NCBI RefSeq assembly: GCF_026914305.1
Contig: NZ_CP113866.1
Location: 988,501 to 1,052,500 of the forward strand
DNA length: 64,000 bases
Source: Caldicellulosiruptor acetigenus
GTDB lineage: Bacteria > Bacillota > Thermoanaerobacteria > Caldicellulosiruptorales > Caldicellulosiruptoraceae
Direction: 5' to 3'
In this document: piece by piece, positions 17,655 to 25,871 of the stretch
How positions within the stretch are numbered: position 1 is the stretch's first letter
Layout: every line of letters starts with the position of its first letter
Program-made: the position numbers and the translations under genes
The notes under the pieces: model-generated
Databases searched by the model: none
Told to the model about the DNA's origin: nothing
Seen by the model: only the letters and a program-made list of their open reading frames with translations

Positions 17655-18206
17655 ATGAAAAACGGCGTGAGATTTTGGGTATTTTCTGGTGTAATAATTG
17701 CTCTTGTGTTTGTTTTGACCTTTACCATCAAGATACCGCTCATGGCAGGGTATTTTAACATTGGCGATGTTGTAATAATGCTTTCTTCTATTTTGTTCGG
17801 CAAAAGCATAGGGTTTATGGGCGGAAGTTTTGGTTCTGCCCTTGCGGATATTGCTTCTGGTTATACCATTTATGCTCCTTTTACTTTTGTTATCAAAGGA
17901 CTTGAAGGTTTTATCTGTGGCCTGATTTTCGAAAAATTAGAAGGAAAGAAGAAGTGGGCATCTTTTATTATTTCGACAATGGTCAGTGGCATTTTTATGG
18001 CAGTGGGGTATTTTTTGTCAGAAGCCTCTGTGTTAAAATACCTTTCGTCAGCATTAAATATTAATAGAAACTTACAATTTGGACTTAAAGTTGCTCTTGC
18101 AAATTTGCCTTTTAATTTGCTTCAGGGTATTTTGTCTGCAATAATTTCCATAATATTAGTTGTACCTCTTCATAATAATAAATTTATCGGGAAGATGAGA
18201 ACTTGA
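17655..18206 (+). CDS. ECF-type transporter S component, substrate unknown
   Basis: The protein has 183 residues and about six hydrophobic segments. The sequence YFNIGDVVIMLSSILFGKSIGFMGGSFGSALADI followed by YAPFTFVIKGLEG is the S-component pattern (ECF riboflavin/pantothenate-like group, PF07155 type) that captures a vitamin or other small molecule and docks on a shared EcfAA'T module. No EcfA or EcfT gene is nearby, so it belongs to group II and uses a module encoded elsewhere. No vitamin riboswitch was recognised upstream, so I cannot name the substrate. The ATG follows GAAGAGGTGA. Confidence 0.8.
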   Translation: MKNGVRFWVFSGVIIALVFVLTFTIKIPLMAGYFNIGDVVIMLSSILFGKSIGFMGGSFGSALADIASGYTIYAPFTFVIKGLEGFICGLIFEKLEGKKKWASFIISTMVSGIFMAVGYFLSEASVLKYLSSALNINRNLQFGLKVALANLPFNLLQGILSAIISIILVVPLHNNKFIGKMRT

Positions 18207-18955
18207 AATACTTAAAATTTCCATATATACCAGAGAGTAAAGTCGCTTGTGTTTTGCTTGACAAAAGAGCGTACGATAAGTTTATCTATACGTTAGAAGA
18301 TTTGGGTATAAAAATAGTGATATGTGAAAGCTGTGATGACCTTTATCCTGCGATATCTTCTCACCCTGATATATTTTATTTTCACTATCAAGATAATTTA
18401 ATCTTTGCCGCTCCCAACTCACCTAGAAAAACCACAGAGGAACTGAAAAAACTTGGATTTAATATAATATTTGGAGAGAAGGCTGTTTTTGGGAAATATC
18501 CTGAGGATGTAAAGTACAATATCGCAAAAGTTGGCACAATAGTCTTTCACAATTTTAAATTTACTGATAGAATAGTAGCAAAAAGAATAGAAGAAGATAA
18601 CCTTCAAAGGATTCATATAAAACAGGGGTATGCTAAATGTTCAATCTTGATTGTAAATTCAAATGCAATTATTACCTCTGATAAAGGAATTTACAAAAAG
18701 GCAATTGAAAATGGAATAGATAGCTTACTTATATCGCCAGGCTTTATTAAATTGGAGGGGCTTAACTATGGTTTTATTGGTGGCTGTGGAGGATTGATTA
18801 GCAATAATCTTATGGCTTTTAATGGTGATATTTCAATGCATCCAGATTATTTGAGTATAAAAAATTTTCTTAAAAAGTATGATATTGAAATCTTGAATGT
18901 TGCGGGTTTGCAGCTTTCAGATATAGGTTCTATCATTCCTTTGTGTCAGGAGTAG
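18203..18955 (+). CDS. DUF6873-like (GME-fold) conserved protein, function unknown
   Basis: A soluble 250-residue protein with no signal peptide. Its features are a C-terminal GGCGGLI loop, FNGDISMHPDY and a central NSNAIITSDKGI segment. These resemble the DUF6873 family, which I recall as predicted to have the guanidino-modifying-enzyme fold of arginine deiminases; no activity is known to me and the match is from memory. TTG 18203 overlaps the stop of the ECF S component (TTGA), so the two are translationally coupled and may share a substrate. A few AT-rich codons aside, composition matches neighbours. Confidence 0.6.
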   Translation: MKYLKFPYIPESKVACVLLDKRAYDKFIYTLEDLGIKIVICESCDDLYPAISSHPDIFYFHYQDNLIFAAPNSPRKTTEELKKLGFNIIFGEKAVFGKYPEDVKYNIAKVGTIVFHNFKFTDRIVAKRIEEDNLQRIHIKQGYAKCSILIVNSNAIITSDKGIYKKAIENGIDSLLISPGFIKLEGLNYGFIGGCGGLISNNLMAFNGDISMHPDYLSIKNFLKKYDIEILNVAGLQLSDIGSIIPLCQE

Positions 18956-19043
18956 AAAAAAGAGCATATTGAAAAAGAGCATTTGAGGGTATATTTATTA
19001 TTGTGCTAAAAAGTTAAAGCTTATATTCAGGGATGTGAAGAAA

Positions 19044-19940
19044 ATGCAAATATTGAGTTTGGGAGTGGCAGACGACCCTGTTTTTGTATATGAGAGATTA
19101 AAAAGGCAGCTGGATAGGAATGAAAATGTAAAAGGACTTTCCATTGAGCCAAATCAATGTGGCAATATCACATTTTACGGTATTTTTTTAAGCGACGATG
19201 AACTCAAAAAAAATTTCGATTTGAATTCGTATGAGAGAGTAAAATATTTTGTTGCTGATGCAATAGCAAATGTAATAATTGAGTACACCAGAGAAAAGTT
19301 TCTTTTTAAACTGATAAAAGAAGATTATTATTTTTTAGATGAAATAGAAGCAAAAAAGATATTTCAAGAAAGTCAGAAAAGATTAAATGAACTAACAAGT
19401 GCCCAGAGCTTTTCAAAGGTGAAGTTCGAAATAATAAAAAAAGTGCTTGATTTTTTAGACTCTAATTTTGAATTTAATTTTGAAGGTTTTTTGACCTTCA
19501 GATTAAAAGATTATATAAAGACAATTCAAAATATTGTGGAAGATGTTACAAATAAATACCTTCTGGAAAGGGAATACTTTCAGTTTATAAACCTTCTGAG
19601 ATATTTTACAGACATTCAAGAATCAAAGATAGAACATGTAGACGTTATCCCGACTGCTAAAATGTATTTGCTCCTTGACAGAGAAGGAAATGAAATAAAA
19701 GATGAGTTTTATGAGCTTTTATCAAGAAATTTTAAATTAAATCTTTCGAAAGAAGATATACTTCTGAGCAGATTAATTTCGCTCTCCCCTCAAAATATTG
19801 TCTTTCACAAACACTACGGTACAACTATTCCTGAAGATATAATTGAAATTCTTTATCTTGTATTTGATAAAAAACTTCAATTTTGCACTTCTTGCAAGAT
19901 AAAATACGTAGATAGTTTTTCGTCCAAGAGTGAGGAATAG
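19044..19940 (+). CDS. ytxC: YtxC-family protein (putative sporulation protein)
   Basis: The 298-residue protein matches the YtxC pattern: an N-terminal alpha/beta part, a long helical centre and the conserved NFEGFLTFRLKDYI segment near residue 150, with a short C-terminal tail containing CTSCK. B. subtilis YtxC is listed with sporulation genes, but its biochemical role is unknown. ATG 19044 lies 10 bases after CAGGGA; an upstream in-frame GTG (19035) lacks spacing. Its stop codon lies inside the terminator hairpin. No other sporulation gene is nearby. Confidence 0.78.
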   Translation: MQILSLGVADDPVFVYERLKRQLDRNENVKGLSIEPNQCGNITFYGIFLSDDELKKNFDLNSYERVKYFVADAIANVIIEYTREKFLFKLIKEDYYFLDEIEAKKIFQESQKRLNELTSAQSFSKVKFEIIKKVLDFLDSNFEFNFEGFLTFRLKDYIKTIQNIVEDVTNKYLLEREYFQFINLLRYFTDIQESKIEHVDVIPTAKMYLLLDREGNEIKDEFYELLSRNFKLNLSKEDILLSRLISLSPQNIVFHKHYGTTIPEDIIEILYLVFDKKLQFCTSCKIKYVDSFSSKSEE

Positions 19941-19956
19941 TTCCTCACTTTTGTTT
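19929..19956 (+). terminator. Terminator overlapping the ytxC stop codon
   Basis: AGTGAGGAA (19929-19937), loop TAG (the stop codon) and TTCCTCACT (19941-19949), then TTTGTTTTG. A compact perfect 9-bp stem with a 3-nt loop. Confidence 0.82.
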
Positions 19957-19963
19957 TGTCCTG

Positions 19964-19992
19964 TTTACTTCAATTATTTAAAGTGATATAAT
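19964..19992 (+). promoter_or_regulatory. Candidate promoter for yerC
   Basis: TTTACT (19964-19969), 17 bp spacer, TATAAT (19987-19992). It lies directly after the ytxC terminator and 49 bp before the yerC start. Confidence 0.65.
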
Positions 19993-20040
19993 CTTAAAGA
20001 AGAATTGAAGGTGAAAGTCCAAAAGAGGTGTATAAAGCAT

Positions 20041-20352
20041 ATGAATGAAAAACTTAAGAATGAGATGACAGACCATCTTTTTGAAGCGATACTTGAGCTG
20101 AAGACAATAGAGGAGTGTTATAATTTTTTTGAAGATTTGTGCACAGTAAGAGAGATTCAGGAGCTTTCTCAAAGATTTGAGGTTGCAAAGCTTCTTTTTG
20201 AGGGTGCAAAATACAGTGACATTACAAAAAAAACGGGGGCATCTCCTGCTACAATTAGCAGAGTAAACAGATGTCTAAACTATGGAGCTGATGGCTACAG
20301 AACTGTGCTTTTAAGACTTAAACAAAAATCAAGATTGGATGATGAAAAGTGA
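20041..20352 (+). CDS. yerC: YerC/YecD-family TrpR-like DNA-binding protein
   Basis: A 103-residue all-helical protein of the Trp repressor-like superfamily. The core FEDLCTVREIQELSQRFEVAKLLFEGAKYSDITKKTGASPATISRVNRCLNYG is the YerC/YecD signature, with TGASPATISRVNR as the recognition helix. Family members lack a proven tryptophan response and are presumed repressors. ATG 20041 follows AAGAGGTG by 12 bases; a longer reading from 20005 has no site. Its stop overlaps the next gene start, suggesting coupled expression with the RNA methyltransferase. Confidence 0.85.
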   Translation: MNEKLKNEMTDHLFEAILELKTIEECYNFFEDLCTVREIQELSQRFEVAKLLFEGAKYSDITKKTGASPATISRVNRCLNYGADGYRTVLLRLKQKSRLDDEK

Positions 20353-21464
20353 TAGAACTTTTTATTGCGACACCTTTAGGTACAGAGTCGGTTGCAAAGG
20401 AAGAGCTGATAAGGCTGGGGTATAAAAATTTAAAAGTTGAAAATGGAAGGATTTTTGTGTCAGCTGAGCTTGAAGACATACCCAAGCTCAATATAAATTT
20501 AAGAACGCCAAACAGAATTTTTGCTATCTTAAACAAATTCAAAGCTCAGACTTTTGATGAACTGTTTGATGGGGTATACAGCTACTCTTGGCACGAAATA
20601 CTGCCAAAAGATGCGAAGATTTTGATAACTGGCAGAACAGAAAAGTCCAAGCTGTTTAGTATAAGAGCGTGCCAGTCTATAACTAAAAAAGCAATAGTTG
20701 AAAAACTAAAATCAAAATACAATGTAAACTTGCTTGAAGAAACTGGGCAGCTTTTCAAGATAGAAATTGCCATGATAAATGACTGGGCTTATCTGCTTTT
20801 TGACACAACAGGCGATTCTCTTCACAAAAGAGGTTATCGAAAACTTATTTCTAAAGCACCTTTGAAAGAAAACATAGCAGCAACCTTAATCCTGCTTACC
20901 AAATGGCAAGAGGATAGAGAAGTATTTTGGGACCCATTTTGTGGCTGCGGAACAATTGCAATTGAAGCTGCGATGATTGCCAGAAACATAGCTCCCGGCA
21001 TTAACAGAACCTTTCTGGCCGAAAAAAATGGATTTATTTCACCGCAGGAATGGAAAAAATCAAGGCTTGAGGCAATTGAGAGGATTGATTATCATAAAAA
21101 GTTTGAGGTGCTATCTTCTGATATTGACGAAAGTATGGTACACATTGCAAGAGCAAACGCAAAGGAGATTGGTGTTGATAAAGACATAAGATTTTTCAGG
21201 GCAGATGCAAGAAAGATAAAAAAACCATCAGAAAAAGGCATAATTGTGACAAACCCGCCGTATGGAGAGAGAATTGACGATATGGATATATTTGAGCTTT
21301 ACAGGGATTTTGGCAGATGTCTTAAAACATTTGATAACTGGCGCTTTTTTGTGTTATCTGCCTATGACAAAATTGAAAAAGCATTTGGTAGAAAAGCAGA
21401 CAAAAACAGGAAACTTTATAATGGAAAGATAAAAACTTATCTTTATTTCTATTTTACGTTATGA
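20349..21464 (+). CDS. THUMP-domain class I SAM RNA methyltransferase (RlmL/YpsC-like)
   Basis: The 371-residue protein has an N-terminal ferredoxin-like plus THUMP RNA-binding region (residues 1-155) and a C-terminal Rossmann methyltransferase. Motif I reads DPFCGCGTIAIEAAMIARNIAPG and the catalytic motif is TNPPYGERI (NPPY, used for exocyclic amino groups). The family is often misnamed as N6-adenine DNA methylase; its members methylate guanine N2 in 23S rRNA or tRNA. It lacks the second RlmK half found in E. coli RlmKL. The GTG start overlaps the yerC stop. Confidence 0.85.
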   Translation: MIELFIATPLGTESVAKEELIRLGYKNLKVENGRIFVSAELEDIPKLNINLRTPNRIFAILNKFKAQTFDELFDGVYSYSWHEILPKDAKILITGRTEKSKLFSIRACQSITKKAIVEKLKSKYNVNLLEETGQLFKIEIAMINDWAYLLFDTTGDSLHKRGYRKLISKAPLKENIAATLILLTKWQEDREVFWDPFCGCGTIAIEAAMIARNIAPGINRTFLAEKNGFISPQEWKKSRLEAIERIDYHKKFEVLSSDIDESMVHIARANAKEIGVDKDIRFFRADARKIKKPSEKGIIVTNPPYGERIDDMDIFELYRDFGRCLKTFDNWRFFVLSAYDKIEKAFGRKADKNRKLYNGKIKTYLYFYFTL

Positions 21465-21512
21465 TAAAATGAGTTAAAACAAAAGTAACATAAAAAGGAG
21501 TTTGAATTTAAA

Positions 21513-21941
21513 ATGAGCGAAAATAATATCTTAGAACTTGTAGTTTCTTCACTCAAGGCTCTCAACAGTTCAATGGAAGCTATGAATGAGAAGATAGAAG
21601 GTATTGAAAAAAGACTTGACAGTATGGAAAAAAGAATGGACAGCTTAGAAAGAAGAATGGACGGTTTAGAGAAGAGACTTACCAGCCTTGAGGTTATTGT
21701 TGCCAACATAGAAAAGGATGCTGGAGAGTTAAAAGAAAATGTTAAAGAGCTTAACCGTAGGATGAATGCTGTATATGACCAGGTTGCTTTTTTGACAGAA
21801 TTTAGTACAGAGATGATAATGTTCAAAGATGAAACAAACAAGAGGTTTGAAAAGCTCACAAAGGAGCAAGAAGCTATTAAAGACTGGGCTGCCGACCAGG
21901 AAATTGAATTGAGAAAATTAAAACTTGCCCAAAATGGGTAA
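21513..21941 (+). CDS. Coiled-coil protein of unknown function with 21-bp internal repeats
   Basis: The 142-residue protein is almost entirely heptad-patterned helix. Residues about 30-60 contain four near-identical 7-residue units (EKRLDSM, EKRMDSL, ERRMDGL, EKRLTSL), encoded by 21-bp tandem repeats at roughly 21606-21689. No membrane segment or enzymatic motif is present. Similar short coiled-coil proteins occur next to varied genes, and I cannot assign a role. AAAAGGAG lies upstream, and no obvious link to the methyltransferase 48 bp before it is visible. Confidence 0.7.
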   Translation: MSENNILELVVSSLKALNSSMEAMNEKIEGIEKRLDSMEKRMDSLERRMDGLEKRLTSLEVIVANIEKDAGELKENVKELNRRMNAVYDQVAFLTEFSTEMIMFKDETNKRFEKLTKEQEAIKDWAADQEIELRKLKLAQNG

Positions 21942-21949
21942 ATGAAAAA

Positions 21950-21998
21950 GGGCTTGCCGTCTGAAAAAAGCATGTGTATTTTTGGCAAGCCCTGTATA
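21950..21998 (+). terminator. Bidirectional terminator between convergent genes
   Basis: GGGCTTGCC (21950-21958) pairs perfectly with GGCAAGCCC (21984-21992). It is flanked by A-runs on the left and T-rich sequence on the right, so it can serve both the coiled-coil gene and the minus-strand gene that ends at 22005. Confidence 0.75.
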
Positions 21999-22004
21999 GT
22001 TTTA

Positions 22005-23870
22005 TTATTCTTTTTTCTTAAATTTTTCTAAATCCTCTTTTACAAACTTTAAGTTCAGTTTTGAAAAGTCAATCTTGTCTATCTTTATGCTTTTCACAAA
22101 ATTCTCAAAGTCAGAAACTGTATAGCTATTATAATACAAAACAGGAATGGACAGGTCGATGGTGTAATAGTATTGATTGTATTTTATCATATAGATAATT
22201 CTGTTCTGAAGATTCATAAAATTAAAGTCTCTATTTGGATTTCCCTTTGCAAGTTCAGAAAGCTTAGAAATGTTATAGACATAAGTAAACTTATAAATAG
22301 AAAGATTTTTGTCAGCATACTTTAAAAGATTCATATTTACGGCTTTGCTCTTGTATTCGTTGCTTTCAACCCATGTCTGCATAGTGTTTTTTATAATTTT
22401 TTCGGCAGGGTCTACGTTTATTCCACCATTTATTGTCAAGATTGAGTATGGAGTATTGTAAAGTATCACTGTTTCAATGTCTGAAATACCTTGGGCAGAT
22501 GGAATGGAGGATGATATTATCTGACTAAAGTAGCTATAGTAGTAATATGGCATGTTTGTTTTGTAATCTTTTGAAATCTTCATTTCAAATGGAGCTTTGT
22601 TGAGTTTTACAGTTTTCATGGTATTCTGTGGTTTCAAATCTCCCGACCAAAGAATAGCATCAAAGTATCTGCTTTTTGCTGGCAATACTTTAAATGAATT
22701 AATTATCCTCTCATATTTTTGCTTATCTTTGTTATATTTTTCTTCTGTAACATACAGTCTTACCACATATTTATTATTATTTGAGTCAACATAAAGTCTT
22801 TTTTCAACAAACGTCTTGTTAAGACTTTTTCTAATTCTGAGGTCATAAATTTTTGCTTTACTTGTTCCAATATTTAAACTTTTGGATGAGATGACTTTTA
22901 AAAGCTCTTTGTTGTAAAGCTCAATACTTTTTATTTCCTGAGAAACCCATTTGTCAAAACTGATATTTGAGTTTGTAACAAAACTAACAGAAAGATATTC
23001 GTCATATTCCTGCTGGCTGTCTGGAGATGCCAAGGCCAACGTATCCTGCTGCTGTTTTTGGGTTGATATTCCCATCTCCTCATCTGTGTAAAGTGGAGCA
23101 AATGATTGTGTTGATGAATTGTACTCAAGATTATAAATGTCTGTAGATTTCCAGTAAGGTGGAAGGTCAATCTGCCATCCATAACTTGTATTCTTGTGAA
23201 CTCTCCACGATGTTACGTTGTCTGCTAAATCTTTTATGTTGGGATTGTTTCTGTCAAAGTTTGTTTCAAAAGAGTCAGCAATCTTGTAGAGGAGATTTTT
23301 GTGTTGTGAATAGAAGTTTAAATCCATGCTTATTGTCAGTCTGTAAATGTAGTTGTATCTCTTATTTTTGCTTAAGTATATTCGAATAAGATTGAAAGTT
23401 CCAGAACTTTCTTCTTCGTCAACAAATACATAAAAAGAGTCGGTAAAAACACTTGTGGCTTCAATATATTCTTGGCCTTGTTTGTCTTTTCCTTTTTTGA
23501 GCGAATATAGCTTTGAACCAGAATACTCGCCCGAAATCAGGTCTTGGCCATACAGCAAAATCTCATCTAATGATGTGTAGCCTTCTTTGTTTAAAATTGC
23601 CTCAACATTGATATTTGCCTTATAGCTATTGCTTGACATTGAAAAGTAACTTCCTTTTGGGTCTTTGTTTATATAGGCATCCTGTGGCATATAGATAGAC
23701 CAGTTGTAAACACTGTTTCCAACCCTGTTCTTATTGACGTCATCTTTTGAAAAGACTGTATAAAAGTCAATAATACCACTGTCTTCTTGTGCAAGCGCAA
23801 AGACAGAAGAAGTCAGCACAAAAGCTACTATTGTAAAAATACAAATCACTATTTTTAACTTTCTTGACAT
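22005..23870 (-). CDS. Large exported protein of unknown function, paired with HtrA-like protease
   Basis: The 621-residue protein starts with a clear signal peptide (MSRKLKIVICIFTIVAFVLTSSVFA, cleavage near ALA-QE). No lipobox is present. The mature part is rich in Tyr, Asn, Lys and Ser and shows a repeated theme of beta-strand-like segments: YNWSIYMPQDAY, YGWQIDLPPYWKS, APFEMKISKDYK, each followed by a long segment ending in an aromatic-rich strand. This suggests three related domains, possibly PsbP/DUF1795-like. ATG 23870 follows AAAGGGTGA; it is 29 bases downstream of the protease stop, so the two are one operon. I cannot name a function; it could be the protease's substrate or partner at the cell surface. 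Confidence 0.8.
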   Translation of the reverse strand: MSRKLKIVICIFTIVAFVLTSSVFALAQEDSGIIDFYTVFSKDDVNKNRVGNSVYNWSIYMPQDAYINKDPKGSYFSMSSNSYKANINVEAILNKEGYTSLDEILLYGQDLISGEYSGSKLYSLKKGKDKQGQEYIEATSVFTDSFYVFVDEEESSGTFNLIRIYLSKNKRYNYIYRLTISMDLNFYSQHKNLLYKIADSFETNFDRNNPNIKDLADNVTSWRVHKNTSYGWQIDLPPYWKSTDIYNLEYNSSTQSFAPLYTDEEMGISTQKQQQDTLALASPDSQQEYDEYLSVSFVTNSNISFDKWVSQEIKSIELYNKELLKVISSKSLNIGTSKAKIYDLRIRKSLNKTFVEKRLYVDSNNNKYVVRLYVTEEKYNKDKQKYERIINSFKVLPAKSRYFDAILWSGDLKPQNTMKTVKLNKAPFEMKISKDYKTNMPYYYYSYFSQIISSSIPSAQGISDIETVILYNTPYSILTINGGINVDPAEKIIKNTMQTWVESNEYKSKAVNMNLLKYADKNLSIYKFTYVYNISKLSELAKGNPNRDFNFMNLQNRIIYMIKYNQYYYTIDLSIPVLYYNSYTVSDFENFVKSIKIDKIDFSKLNLKFVKEDLEKFKKKE

Positions 23871-23899
23871 ATAACTATCACCCTTTCCATATATTTTAA

Positions 23900-25012
23900 C
23901 TATTTGCTTGTTGGCCACTCTTTCAAAATAACTTCTTTTTCAAGAATTTTGCCATTTCTTTTGATTTTTATCTTTACCTTGTCACCAGGAAGATATTTCA
24001 TAAGAGTTTGATTGTATTCTGCAATTGAGTTGATAGGATAGCTGTCGATTGCAACAAGTATATCATTTTCTTGAGCAAATCCTTTTAAAGGACTGTCAAC
24101 TTTTACATCTATGATTTTGAGACCGAGGTTTGACGGAAGCCCAACGTACGAGAGCCAACTGTCTTCAAAGTCAAGACCCAAGTAACATCTTTTGATTCTA
24201 CCAAACTTTTTGTAGTGGTCAAGAAAATAAAGTATATTTTCTGCAGGAATTGCAAAGTTAATTCCTTGCCAGTAATCAATCCCGAGAGTGTTTATTCCTA
24301 CAAGTTTTCCTTGCATGTTAACAAGTGGGCCACCGCTGTTGCCTGGATTGATACTAGCATCTGTTTGTAAAAATGTATAGACTTCATCAACAGGTCTGTT
24401 AAGCCCACTAATTATTCCCTTTGTGACACTATTTCGCCATCCCAAAAAAAGTGGTGTACCTATCGCCAAAACTTCCTGACCTACATAAATATTTTTTGGG
24501 TTTTCAATTTCAATTGGGGTGAGATTGCTGCGGTTGACTTTCAAAATTGCAAGGTCAATTTCCTTGTCGCTGTAAAGTACAGTTGCCTTGTAAGCCTTGG
24601 CATCGTAGAAGATAACATAAGGCTGTTTTAAGTCTTCAACTACATGATTGTTTGTTAAAATTAGTCCATTTTTGTCAATTACAACGCCAGATCCGTGAGA
24701 AAGTCCAGCCGGGATTTTGCTGTAGTAAAAGTCATCTGCTTTTATCTTTTTACTGTCCCCAATGATTGCCACGACAGACTTGTTAACCTTGTCGATAACC
24801 TCACTTATAGACAGTTCTTTTTTTTGAATTATCAAGCCATTCTGGGTTTTGGTGTAGTCAAAGTTTAAAAAGTCTTTCAAAGAGTCAATATCAACATAGG
24901 TTTTCCCGTCAATCTCTTTTGGAGTCACGGTAATGCTTTGGGCAAATACAATGTTTGAAAGAATGAATATCACAATAAATCCAGCCAGCCATACCTTTGC
25001 GCTTTTTTTCAT
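23900..25012 (-). CDS. HtrA/DegP-like secreted serine protease with N-terminal amine-oxidase-like domain
   Basis: The 370-residue protein begins with a signal peptide or anchor (residues 1-24), then a short segment reading GKTYVDIDSLKDFLNF that resembles the copper amine oxidase N-terminal (cell-surface) module. The trypsin-like domain carries the complete triad: His123 (LTNNHVV), Asp153 (IDLAILKV) and Ser226 (NPGNSGGP). A C-terminal PDZ domain (residues about 275-360) binds peptides. It should degrade or chaperone misfolded exported proteins. ATG 25012 follows GGGAGG. It is the first gene of a two-gene minus-strand operon. Confidence 0.92.
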   Translation of the reverse strand: MKKSAKVWLAGFIVIFILSNIVFAQSITVTPKEIDGKTYVDIDSLKDFLNFDYTKTQNGLIIQKKELSISEVIDKVNKSVVAIIGDSKKIKADDFYYSKIPAGLSHGSGVVIDKNGLILTNNHVVEDLKQPYVIFYDAKAYKATVLYSDKEIDLAILKVNRSNLTPIEIENPKNIYVGQEVLAIGTPLFLGWRNSVTKGIISGLNRPVDEVYTFLQTDASINPGNSGGPLVNMQGKLVGINTLGIDYWQGINFAIPAENILYFLDHYKKFGRIKRCYLGLDFEDSWLSYVGLPSNLGLKIIDVKVDSPLKGFAQENDILVAIDSYPINSIAEYNQTLMKYLPGDKVKIKIKRNGKILEKEVILKEWPTSK

Positions 25013-25116
25013 TGCAGAACCTCCCATCAAAAGAATTTGTCACCATTTAATTATAACGTATTTTGCCCAAAAATGTTATCCTGTAAAAAAGAAAAATTTT
25101 GATTACATTTTGGCAC

Positions 25117-25145
25117 TTGATTCTTTCGTCTTTTTGTTTTATAAT
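25117..25145 (+). promoter_or_regulatory. Candidate promoter of the ferredoxin-csoR cluster
   Basis: TTGATT (25117-25122), exact 17-bp spacer, TATAAT (25140-25145). It faces away from htrA and lies 71 bp before the ferredoxin start. Confidence 0.72.
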
Positions 25146-25163
25146 ACTATATGTAAATAAAAT

Positions 25164-25186
25164 ACACCCCCAAGGTATAGGGGTAA
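25164..25186 (+). promoter_or_regulatory. Candidate CsoR-family operator
   Basis: ACCCC (25166-25170) and GGGGT (25180-25184) form an inverted repeat with a 9-base centre, embedded in AT-rich DNA about 14 bp past the expected transcription start. G/C-tract inverted repeats of this kind are typical sites for CsoR/CstR-type repressors, and such a repressor is encoded two genes on (25431). Autoregulation is inferred. Confidence 0.55.
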
Positions 25187-25215
25187 GCTACTGGGGAAGG
25201 AGAATAAAAAGAAGA

Positions 25216-25419
25216 ATGAGAAAAGCAGTACTGGACAAAAACATGTGTGACAGATCACCCTTTTGTCCTGCTTCGCGTTCGTGCAAATTTGGTGCAATAA
25301 AAAGAAACGTAAGAGGATTTTTTGATGTTGAGATTGAAATTGACAAGGAAAAATGTACAGGATGCGGCGTATGTACTAAGTTTTGTCCGCAGGGAGCTAT
25401 AAAGATTGTTGAAGAGTAG
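25216..25419 (+). CDS. Small ferredoxin-type 4Fe-4S protein
   Basis: The protein has 67 residues. The C-terminal half holds a classic 4Fe-4S motif, CTGCGVCTKFCP. The N-terminal half holds a second cysteine group (MCDRSPFCPASRSC) spaced unlike a normal cluster motif. It is thus a ferredoxin-like electron carrier or a small redox partner. ATG 25216 was chosen: AAGGAG at 25197-25202 is rather far (13 bases), but no better start exists after the promoter and operator. It leads a ferredoxin-csoR-(tusA-dsrE) arrangement. Confidence 0.85.
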   Translation: MRKAVLDKNMCDRSPFCPASRSCKFGAIKRNVRGFFDVEIEIDKEKCTGCGVCTKFCPQGAIKIVEE

Positions 25420-25430
25420 GTGAGGCTTAA

Positions 25431-25688
25431 TTGCCTGAAAGTGAAAGGAAAGAAGAGATTCTTTCAAGGCTAAAAAATATCAAAGGGCACATTGAAGGAA
25501 TTATCAAGATGGTGGAAGAAGAAAAAGAATGTGAAGAGATTATGCTTCAAATAATTGCTGTCAAAAAAGCTTTAGAAAAAGTGGGGTATTTTATCATAGA
25601 AAGTCATGCTGAAAAGTGCTTATCAGATGTTGAGAACAAAGCTCAAATTCAAAAGATTTTGAATATCATGATGAAATTTTTGAGTTGA
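25431..25688 (+). CDS. CsoR-family (DUF156) metal/sulfur-sensing transcriptional repressor
   Basis: An 85-residue all-helical repressor with RLKNIKGHIEGIIKMVEE near the N-terminus. The sensor residues are Cys34, His59 and Cys63, spaced exactly as the Cu(I) ligands of CsoR (x-C-H-C class). Persulfide sensors of the CstR class keep the two cysteines but normally lack the His. Residues therefore suggest copper, whereas the TusA and DsrE genes downstream suggest sulfur; I cannot decide. TTG 25431 follows AGGTGAGG by 5 bases, 11 bases after the ferredoxin stop. Confidence 0.88.
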   Translation: MPESERKEEILSRLKNIKGHIEGIIKMVEEEKECEEIMLQIIAVKKALEKVGYFIIESHAEKCLSDVENKAQIQKILNIMMKFLS

Positions 25689-25871
25689 AAAGTAAAGTTG
25701 GTATCTATTTTTCTCCTTTTGAATGCTTAAAAGCTTTTGTGTTCAAAAATGTTATTATTTTAACAATCTGATTTTTAAAAATTTTTTTACAGAAGTTTGT
25801 TAAATAAATCTCATGCAAATAGGGTAACAATATAAAAGGTAAAAACAAAAATTTATGGAGGTGCGATCAAG

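Noticed and set aside
21606..21689. CRISPR-like repeat array
   Set aside because: The repeats are contiguous 21-bp coding units without spacers, inside a clear coding frame.
21449..21988. 179-codon open frame antisense to the coiled-coil gene
   Set aside because: Its Leu/Ser/Ile repeats are the reverse complement of the heptad repeats and it spans the terminator.
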